Positions 55,464-63,300 of a stretch of DNA of 64,000 bases are shown here, piece by piece (the first letter of the stretch is position 1; each line of letters starts with the position of its first letter). The stretch spans positions 15,239 through 79,238 of the forward strand of contig JAXMBN010000027.1 of NCBI GenBank assembly GCA_046349875.1, in the 5' to 3' direction. The DNA comes from JAXMBN01 sp046349875 (GTDB lineage: Bacteria > Planctomycetota > Planctomycetia > Pirellulales > Pirellulaceae). The translations under genes were made by a program, and so were the position numbers. The notes under the pieces were generated by a model. The model did no database searches. It was not told the origin of the DNA and saw only the letters and a list, made by a program, of their open reading frames with translations.

Positions 55464-55774
55464 GGGGTCACACCCCAACCACCCAGGGGTCAGACCCCCG
55501 TGACAGACCCCAGTGACAGACCCCAGTGACAGACCCCCGTGACAGACCCCCGTGACAGACCCCCGTGACAGACCCCCGTGACTGACCCCCGTGACTGACC
55601 CCCGTGACTGACCCCCGTGACTGACCCCCGTGACTGACCCCCGTGACTGACCCCCGTGACTGACCCCCGTGACTGACCCCGTGACTGACCCCGTGACTGA
55701 CCCCCGTGACTGACCCCAGTGACTGACCCCAGTGACTGACCCCAGAGACTGACCCCAGAGACTGACCCCAGTGC
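55464..55774. repeat. Palindromes plus 22-unit 13-bp tandem array
   Basis: Two palindromes, GGGGTCACACCCC (55464-55476, imperfect) and GGGGTCAGACCCC (55486-55498), lead into a tandem array from 55491 to 55774. It has 22 units of 13 bp (two of 12), C[AT]GACCCC[CA]GTGA. The first seven units have CAG, the rest CTG; units at both ends have CCCCA instead of CCCCC. Each CTG junction yields half of a GGGG-WCWG-CCCC-like motif. Minus-strand ORFs over it are by-products of the repeat. Confidence 0.92.
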
Positions 55775-55775
55775 G

Positions 55776-56130
55776 CGAATGCAAAATTTCATTCCGATAT
55801 TGCGGTTGCAATGAGGAGTACGGCTGCAGACTCGCCGAAAACAAATGCAGCTAAGAATCGACTCCGTTTTCGACCAGTATTTTTCTGGCGATAGGTCTAA
55901 GTTGGGTAAGGTCTACTTTTGATTAGCAGGCATGGAGATGACCTGTCTTGGCAATTCGCAGAGGTTTCAAAACACTCTTTCAATGCGATGCAAAAATGCG
56001 CTTAACTCGAGGGAGTTTCTGGCGTTGAACGGAAATGTAACATGGGCTCCTAATGGACTTCAGCAACGCTGCGGAAACACAATAGCTAGGACACAAATCG
56101 ATGCCCGATTCCAGCATTTTTTCGATGGAA
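55776..56130. other. Non-coding region
   Basis: 355 bases between the repeat array and the next gene end. An 84-codon plus-strand ORF (55932-56186) overlaps the 3' end of the minus-strand gene and has no signature. Nothing else is seen. Confidence 0.4.
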
Positions 56131-56706
56131 TTATTTTGGCAAACTTCGCCTTGCTTGCTGGGATCGAATCATGTTTCGAATTTTGAACTCAAGTTCTTCG
56201 CCTAAAAGGGCTCCCCACGAGTTCCCGTACTTTTTGAAGCTGATCACGTCGAGCTTTCGGTAGTCTCGATCTTTGAGTGAGGTGCGAACGACAACATGTG
56301 TTACGTCAGCCTCTGCTACGGAACCGATTGGCGTTATCTCTGACTTCGCGTATATCTCTGCCATCTCAGGAGTGGTCTGCATAGCCAGTTTTCGGAGGAA
56401 CGACGCGTACAATTGAGTTGGGTTTGTATTAGCCAAATTCTTCTCGCTCATAGGTCCGTCAAACAATACGCTCAAAGCAGTCTCCCGTCCTTCGGCAGGT
56501 GTCGACTGGATGAATTCCAATACCAGGGTTCTGAATAGCTTAAGTGCTTCTGGATGCATTCGGTCAGCGCAGTAGGAAGGGTCTTCAATCGCATTGCGTT
56601 TTAGAAGAACCACCATCGCTTCGGGGGATTCAGCTTTGTTTGTGGACTGTGCGAAAGATCCACTGAGTGACAGCGTAACCAAAAGCATGAAGAACAAGTA
56701 GCGCAT
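56131..56706 (-). CDS. Exported hypothetical protein
   Basis: 191 aa from ATG 56706 with signal peptide MRYLFFMLLVTLSLSGSFAQ. The mature part is helical then strand-rich: AMVVLLKRNAIEDPSYCADR, ALKLFRTLVLEFIQSTPAEG, KNLANTNPTQLYASFLRKLA, DVTHVVVRTSLKDRDYRKLD, VISFKKYGNSWGALLGEELE. The last segments resemble an NTF2/SnoaL-like or DUF4878-style fold, a weak impression. No neighbours in the same operon. Confidence 0.65.
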   Translation of the reverse strand: MRYLFFMLLVTLSLSGSFAQSTNKAESPEAMVVLLKRNAIEDPSYCADRMHPEALKLFRTLVLEFIQSTPAEGRETALSVLFDGPMSEKNLANTNPTQLYASFLRKLAMQTTPEMAEIYAKSEITPIGSVAEADVTHVVVRTSLKDRDYRKLDVISFKKYGNSWGALLGEELEFKIRNMIRSQQARRSLPK

Positions 56707-56739
56707 GATGTTCAGACGATTCTTCGATGAATAGGTCAT

Positions 56740-57109
56740 GGGTGGATGGAGCCGACGACCCTAAAGCGAGACACTGGTTTTACGGTACGAAAATTCTGGC
56801 TCAAATGTAGGAGGGAGCAAGAGATTGATTCATGTTTTACATAAATAGTCGGCCGTGGTGCAACTTCCATATCCACGCCAGTCCCAACACAAGCAACCTG
56901 TTGATGTCCGCGCGTTGCCGAATCGTCCGCAACTTTTCATTGCTACGTGAGGCCATTTCGCAAAATGATTGATGTGTATTGCTTAAGCCGGCATCTTGCG
57001 GGTGGCCCCTTCTGATGGTTAAGCAATGTATCAAAAAATTCTGAAGCTGTGATTTTACTGATTGACGCGTGTTCACGTGTGCGTAGTATTCTCAAGGAGG
57101 AGAGAAACC
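56740..57109. other. Non-coding region upstream of the RAYT gene
   Basis: 370 bases between divergent genes. Short minus-strand ORFs (56837-57170) lack support. A strong ribosome site AAGGAGGAG (57094-57102) closes it. Confidence 0.4.
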
Positions 57110-58150
57110 ATGGCACGACCGATTCGCGAAGATATCTTTCGACCCGATGAGATAGCGGTAGTTCATGCAATCAATAGGGTCAACAGGCAGAGTTACTTGA
57201 TGGGAAAGGACCCCGTCACTGGAAAAAGTTACGAGCATCGCAAAGTCTGGATTGAAGAATTGATTCGCCGATTTGCGGCTCAGTTTGGAATTGATCTTCT
57301 GCAGTTTGCTATTCTTTCAAACCACTTTCATTTCATTCTGCGTTCACGTCCAGACATTGTGGAGTTGTGGTCGGATGAAGAAGTTGCGGAGCGTTGGCTA
57401 CGTATTTGCCCGAAGCGGAAGGATAAGAATGGAGCGCCCCTGGATCCAAACGCTCGGGAGATTTTGGCGATTACCTGTAATCAAGAGGAAGTTCTTTCAT
57501 TGCGGCGACGCCTTAGCGATATTTCGTGGTGGATGCGTCTCATATGCCAGCGAGTTGGAGCACGTGCAAACAAAGAAGATGGAGTCACTGGTCATTTCTT
57601 TCAGTCAAGGTTCACTTCCGTTCGTTTGGCGGATGAAACGTCGCTACTGGCCTGCGCCGCGTATGTTGACCTAAATCCCATCCGAGCCTGTCTTGCAGAA
57701 TCGCTGGATACTAGCGAGCACACATCGGTTTTCTTTCGTATACAAGCCTTGATGGGGAAGAGTGGAGTCGACGACTTCCTTTGCCCGCTTTTCATGGATG
57801 AGCAAGCTGACCCATTGGGGCCGATGCCGAGTCGGACAAAAGTTCGATGCAGCGATAAAGGATTTCTTTGGTTTTCGCTAGCGGATTATCTCAGTTTGTT
57901 GGATTGGACATCGCGGCAACGCGCTGGTGATAAAACTGGAGTCGTTTCAGAAACCGTACCACATATTCTTGATCGGCTTGCAATATCGGAATCGACTTGG
58001 ATGGATGTATCCTGCAAATTCGGAAAGCTCTTTTCCAGGATTGCAGGCAAGCCAGAAACCATCATGACTGAGCGAGGGAGAAAGACCAACTGTCGTTTTC
58101 GTTTGCGTCATGAGGTAATTGAGGCATTCTCATCCTCCCATGCAGCATGA
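57110..58150 (+). CDS. REP-associated tyrosine transposase (RAYT), IS200-like Y1 family
   Basis: 346 aa. Y1-transposase core: HAINRVNRQSYLMGKDPVTG, the metal-binding LSNHFHFILRSRPDIV (H-F-H, near 70-73), the helix ISWWMRLICQRVGARANKED, GHFFQSRFTSVRLADETSLL, and the family signature CAAYVDLNPIRACLAESL (near 182). About 130 C-terminal residues are an extension seen in the larger planctomycete members. ATG 57110 has AAGGAGGAG at ideal distance. RAYTs are single-copy domesticated relatives of IS200/IS605 that mobilise REP palindromes. Here palindromic clusters lie on both sides (55464-55774, 58511-58647, 59357-59460), fitting that role. Confidence 0.88.
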   Translation: MARPIREDIFRPDEIAVVHAINRVNRQSYLMGKDPVTGKSYEHRKVWIEELIRRFAAQFGIDLLQFAILSNHFHFILRSRPDIVELWSDEEVAERWLRICPKRKDKNGAPLDPNAREILAITCNQEEVLSLRRRLSDISWWMRLICQRVGARANKEDGVTGHFFQSRFTSVRLADETSLLACAAYVDLNPIRACLAESLDTSEHTSVFFRIQALMGKSGVDDFLCPLFMDEQADPLGPMPSRTKVRCSDKGFLWFSLADYLSLLDWTSRQRAGDKTGVVSETVPHILDRLAISESTWMDVSCKFGKLFSRIAGKPETIMTERGRKTNCRFRLRHEVIEAFSSSHAA

Positions 58151-58510
58151 TCAACTTCGTGGAGTGTTGTCCCTGTAAGTTGGATATCACAACATTAGGA
58201 GAACCAGGCGACAACAGGTCAAAACGGCCAGCCTCATCTCAGTCTGCCAAGAGATCAAATCATTTCTCTCTTCTTTGGTTGTTCCATTCTCTCTCTATCG
58301 CAACGGTTGTTGCTGTTAATTCCTTGGAATCGTAAAGCAGTCATGTGGAGTGGCGGGCATTACGATTCATTCTATCGCTGTCCAACGCATACTAAACATG
58401 TCGGCCTAACATGACGTTGGCAGGTATGATCATTCTCAAGCCTTCAATGTCAGTTATCGCCATTTCCTGACAATCATTGGCATTCGTCGCAGGCTCTGCC
58501 CCGTTTGTTG
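58151..58510. other. Non-coding region after the RAYT gene
   Basis: 360 bases with no supported gene before the palindrome cluster. A 62-codon plus-strand ORF at 58147-58335 overlapping the RAYT stop has no recognisable features. Confidence 0.4.
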
Positions 58511-58647
58511 ATACCGCACACGGGGTCTGATACCGCACACGGGGTCTGACCCCAACGATCGTTCATTGCAAGTGACGATGCTTCGATTTCACGACGATAG
58601 GGTACGACGGGGACTGTCCCCAATTATTCGAGATGGGGACTGACCCC
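58511..58647. repeat. REP-like palindrome cluster 2
   Basis: Contains an exact 19-bp tandem duplication ATACCGCACACGGGGTCTG (58511-58529, 58530-58548) and three 13-bp palindromic motifs: GGGGTCTGACCCC (58541-58553), GGGGACTGTCCCC (58609-58621) and GGGGACTGACCCC (58635-58647). The last lies 4 nt before the stop codon of the minus-strand gene at 58652. Confidence 0.85.
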
Positions 58648-58651
58648 ATAG

Positions 58652-59140
58652 TTAGTTGGAATTGTAGGAAACATATAAGGTTCCCGATTTGTAGTAGAGC
58701 CGAAGTTGACGGCCATTTGGTGCCATTTCTGTTTGATAAGACTTCTCAGAAACTTCCAACCCAAAACGTTCGCTATCGTGAGGACAAACGTTGACGTCGG
58801 CCGACTGTAATTGCCAAGGATGGTGCATGACCCAGCGATCCAGTTCTTCGACGCTCATCTGATAGGTCGCGTATAGGCGATAGAAATCGGGGGCATAGGT
58901 GAGGCATCCTTGCTGTGGTACCGCCTCGTTTTGATAGCGATGCCAAACTACAAACAATCGATGATGAAAAACATCAAGCATGAAGAATCCAATGGCAAGC
59001 CACAAAGGCAACGTTGCGTAGACGACTGCAGGCCACGAACCCCGCCACCATCGAATCGTTGAGGCGACTGCGAAGGAAATAACGAATGAGGCGACAACGA
59101 TTGCCCCAAAACTAAGAATATGGATGACACCCAGATTCAT
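58652..59140 (-). CDS. Membrane protein of unknown function
   Basis: 162 aa from ATG 59140. Two N-terminal helices, IHILSFGAIVVASFVISFAV and VYATLPLWLAIGFFMLDVFH, then a soluble part FYRLYATYQMSVEELDRWVM, HHPWQLQSADVNVCPHDSER and a strand-rich end APNGRQLRLYYKSGTLYVSY. Not recognised. The frame continues 25 codons upstream to 59215 but without a better start. Its 3' end abuts a REP-like palindrome. Confidence 0.6.
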   Translation of the reverse strand: MNLGVIHILSFGAIVVASFVISFAVASTIRWWRGSWPAVVYATLPLWLAIGFFMLDVFHHRLFVVWHRYQNEAVPQQGCLTYAPDFYRLYATYQMSVEELDRWVMHHPWQLQSADVNVCPHDSERFGLEVSEKSYQTEMAPNGRQLRLYYKSGTLYVSYNSN

Positions 59141-59356
59141 GATTTTCCTGATGTGGACTCGATTTCCAGACTGAGAGTCTTGGACCATGCGAGCCCAAGC
59201 CCTGCAAATAATCAAATGTGATGACGAATAGGAATGATCGCATATCTAGTGTTTCGTTTACTCGAACACCGGAGTAATCACTCCACCAATGCCTGACGCT
59301 TGCATCTTAATCTATGGACCCAATGAAGAAGTCTTTTTCTTTGAGATGTCACCAGA

Positions 59357-59460
59357 CCGACCCCGGTGTGAATGGGGATCGACCCCGGTGTGCGTGGGGA
59401 CTGACCCCGGTGTGCGTGTGGGGACTGACCCCGGTGTGCGTGGGGACTGACCCCGGTGTG
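59357..59460. repeat. REP-like repeat cluster 3
   Basis: Five units of about 20-22 bp, GTGCGTGGGGACTGACCCCG with variants (first GGGGATCGACCCC). Each is centred on GGGGACTGACCCC, and they run up to the base before the stop codon of the minus-strand gene at 59461. Confidence 0.85.
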
Positions 59461-59946
59461 TCAAACGTACGTGGAGCGAATAGCGGTAGCACGTTTTTCG
59501 AGAGCAGCGATCAATGGATAAAGCCGACGTTTGTTGTATTGTTGCAACATGCAGGGATAGAGGTTTCCAAGAACATTAAAGAAGAAAGATAGTCCTGCGT
59601 TGGTTCCACGGTTCCACCAAGCAATTAAAGTCATGGCAAACATAAAAGCAAATCCAACCCAATGGGAGACTTCAGCAGATGCGATGTGATGTTGAACGCT
59701 CTTGAGGCTTTCCAAATCGCGACTTTTGGAGAACCGAATGTTTGGATTAAAAAAACGAAGCGGAGTCGAAAGCAACAGCCATCGAAACCATTGCACTCCG
59801 AGATACTCATAGACTTTGGGATTGCCAAACAAAAACCGAGTGCTGAGCCAGCCATAGATTGGAAGGCAACGCAACATCGGGTCGATCAAGACACCTGCAA
59901 GAAAGGAGATAAACAAGAAGGCGAACGCGTTGTCCAGGAAATGCAC
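59461..59946 (-). CDS. CrtO-like (glycosyl-diaponeurosporenoate acyltransferase family) membrane protein
   Basis: 161 aa with four helices: AFAFLFISFLAGVLIDPMLR first, GFAFMFAMTLIAWWNRGTNA late. The middle and end match the CrtO acyltransferase-like pattern: YEYLGVQWFRWLLL, HIASAEVSHWVGFAFMFAMT, FFFNVLGNLYPCMLQQYNKR-RLYPLI. In staphylococci CrtO acylates a carotenoid glycoside; most bacterial relatives lack that context and are uncharacterised. No other carotenoid gene is seen in the window. Assignment is from recalled motif similarity. Confidence 0.6.
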   Translation of the reverse strand: MHFLDNAFAFLFISFLAGVLIDPMLRCLPIYGWLSTRFLFGNPKVYEYLGVQWFRWLLLSTPLRFFNPNIRFSKSRDLESLKSVQHHIASAEVSHWVGFAFMFAMTLIAWWNRGTNAGLSFFFNVLGNLYPCMLQQYNKRRLYPLIAALEKRATAIRSTYV

Positions 59947-60372
59947 GAAACCATCCTCGTGGTCAATTAGGCGGAGGTAAATTGGCGATTGGTTATATCC
60001 GAGATTTCACTAGCCTTGAACACTTTGCTCTTGGATGGCGGTCTGTCCTTGGCTGGCAACTCTGCTCGCAAAAAAACTGGAGTAAAGTACGTTACAAGCG
60101 AAAATGGTCCCGCTCAATCTTGAGGAGTTTCTACTGAAGGTGACGCACAACAAGACATCGGGAACTTGGAATAAGGGACGCTTTTTACTCCCTATTTTAT
60201 ACCGGGATGAAACCCCCACTTTGGTTGATTTGGGGGGCGTGACTCGCTAAACTTTTCATCGATTCGAACTTCGCTCCTGACTATTGATCGCGCAGGTCGA
60301 GCCTCTTGTCTTCTCGATTTGACTCGTTATTCATCTCTTCAACGATCTATTACTATCATCGAGGATCGCGTT
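59947..60372. other. Divergent intergenic region
   Basis: 426 bases between the CrtO-like gene (minus) and the giant surface protein gene (plus). No gene seen. GAGG (60361-60364) is the likely ribosome site of the latter. Confidence 0.4.
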
Positions 60373-63300
60373 ATGAAATCTATTCGCAACGCCCGCAAAT
60401 TGTCCGTAGAGAAATTGGATAGACGCCGACTTCTAGCAAGCGATTTGACGCTCATCAAGGACATCAACACAGAGCCTGATTATTTTCCAATTCTGGATTC
60501 AGTTCGAGACCCAATCGTTCTTGGAACACTGGCCTTTTTCACTCAGAAATCTACCGACACTGGTTTGGAGCTGTGGCGAACCGATGGTACCCAAGCGGGA
60601 ACCTTTTTGCTCAAGGATATCGCCGAAGGTCCTGCTGATTCAAATCCATACGGATTGATGCGATTGGGTGACCAGGTCTTCTTCAGCGCAACCTCACTTG
60701 AGTTTGGAACCGAGCTTTGGGTAACAGATGGTACGAGTGAAGGGACCAGGATATTTGCAGACCTCTACGCAGCAGAGAATTCATCCTACCCCAATCCGCT
60801 CGAAGTGATAGGCAGCGAGCTCTTCGTATCGGCTTACACCACGACTGGCGGTCGTCTTTTGAAGACGGATGGGATCAACTACAGTTTCGTAGAAGCGATA
60901 GATAGCGCGTTTCAGCCTCTTTCCGCGAGCGTCAACAATCGGCTGTTGATGAATCGATTCAGTGCTTTCGATTCGGGTATCTATTCAGTTGATGCTACGA
61001 CGGATGTGCTTGAAAAAATCAGCGTTGGTTACGTTAGTCAGTTCTCCGATCCGATAGGGCAAAAGCGGTTATTGGGTACGAGTGAAGGATTGTTGTTGAC
61101 CGATGGAACTGCGGCAGGGACGACGACGGTATCGTTGCCTCTCAGTGGTTATTTAGGAATTGAAGGAATAGTGCAAGGTCACTGGTTGGTATCTTCCGTT
61201 GGATATCAATCTTCTCAACTCTGGAGTGTTACACTCGACGGTACAAGTGAATTACTCATTGAAGTAACGGGAAGTCCATTTGGGTTTGAGCAAATTCATG
61301 CGACATCCGAACTGAATGGCCATGTTGTCGTTGCAACACAAAGTCATGGAACCTACACATCAGATGGCACCGCTGCAGGAACGGCAATGCTTTCGCAGAT
61401 TCCAAGCACAGTGATGCTCGATCCAGCGATTAACGGTTTGGTTGTTGTTGATGGGTATTACTATCTTCGTGGGTTTTCGGCAGGACAGTGGTCCATTTGG
61501 CGAATACAGTCGGACACATTCGCAAGTAACCAAGTAGGTAGTGGTTTTAATTCGTCCACATTGCCACGATTGTCGACTGCGGATGGTGTGATCTATTGGA
61601 ACGCAAACGAGGCAACTTTGTTCCGCTCCACGGATGGTGTCGCGTCAGAGGTCTATTTGGATTGGAGAAGGATCACTGGTCTCGCCAGTTTTGGAAATCA
61701 ACTGCTTTTTAATGGGATCGATGAGGCGGGAGCTGCCATTCGCGGCGCTGACGTGCAAAATCTCATCACGTTGAGCGACCTGGTGCCCATGCCTACTAAG
61801 TCCGGACTAGAAGGTGGAAACGTTGCCACCATGGGGAACTTGACCTTCTTTCAACCGAACGTTGGGTATGGCAGTCAATGGTGGCGAACCGATGGTACTG
61901 AGGCCGGTACCTTCATGTTGATCGATACCTTCTCGAACGAAGTCCTGCAACAATCGGGTGGAACTACCAAGGCCTTTGGAGTGCTTAACAATCAACGCGA
62001 TGTATTTGTGAGTGACGGGACAGTTGAAGGGACGTATCAGTTCGCATTGCCTGGATCGGATATCGCATTTTGGATTACAGCGATTGGAGATTCTTTCGTT
62101 GCTGGAGGAAGATACGGTGTTTGGGTCAGCGATGGAACAGAAGAGGGAACGATCTACACGACTCTCAACGCGAGTCCGGACGAGAATATTTCGCCATCAC
62201 CGGCCATCGTGGCGGGTGGTAAGGCCTATTTTACGACCTCTGGCTCCTATGTTTTGAATGGTCGCTACGAATATGTCTGGTCGACAGATGGAACGTTAAC
62301 AGGAACCTCAGTAGTCTCTGAAGGTGTCAATAAACGTTGGTGGCAAGCGGCTTCCGATGGAAGCTCAATCATCTTCGCGGATGGCTCCAGCGATCTGTGG
62401 AGATCTGATGATGGCATGGCAACTGTTCGGTTGATCGCTCGACGTCAACCGAATGATTCTTCTATACGAAAGGTTGGCATTGCAGGTGGAGTTGCCTATT
62501 TCAGTCGCTACCAAGGGTTGGAACAAGCTCAAGTATTCCGCGCGAGTGGCAATCCCGATCATCCAACACTTGTTGCCACGGTGTCGAGCAATGAATGGCT
62601 GATTCCGATGGCTGGCAAGATGTACATCAGCTCCATAGAAAACGGTCTGCCCAATGTCTATTCCGATAACTCGGCCGACGGATCGCTTCTGCTGGATACT
62701 TCTTTGTCGCAGTTTACGCTTTCCGGTTGGCGATTTGCCGCGGGATCATCCTATGTATTGGGACCAGCTTACTTTCCAGATTATGGCAGCGAGCCGGGAA
62801 GGGTTGAGAGAGACGTTGAAGTTTACGTAGACAATCGTTTTGTTCGCGAAGATGCATCGGCCGGTTCGTTGGTGGGAAAGCTAAAACTCGCTTGGCTTTC
62901 TGACCCAATCACTCCAACAACGTTTGCATTCGCGAGTGGTGCAGGCGATGGTGACAACGACCTCTTTTCCATCGATGCAAGCGGCAATCTTTTAGTGAAT
63001 GGAATGCTTGACTACGAGAGTTCTCCTGTTGCGACGCTGCGCATTCAAGCGTCCAATGCGCAAGGAGTGTTTGAAAGCCAAGTGCTCGTTTTCTTGGAAG
63101 ACGTTCGCGACTCCGTAGAGGAGATCAAACTTTCAAATTCATTCGTTTCAGAGAACGTTTCGATCGGAACCGCGATAGGAACGCTCAGTTCACTTCCAAC
63201 CGTTCCTGGGGTGGTTACCTACGAAGTTGTGGCAGTGGATGGACTGACGACGGACATGGCATTTGCAATGGTTGGAAATGAGTTGCAAACATCGCAGGTA

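Noticed and set aside
55491..55774. CRISPR array
   Set aside because: Units are 13 bp and directly abutting, with no unique spacers and no cas genes nearby.
55410..55844. Minus-strand ORFs of 100-144 aa with repeated GVSHGGQSRGSVT
   Set aside because: They exist only because the 13-bp repeat lacks stops; the sequence is a repeat array, not a gene.
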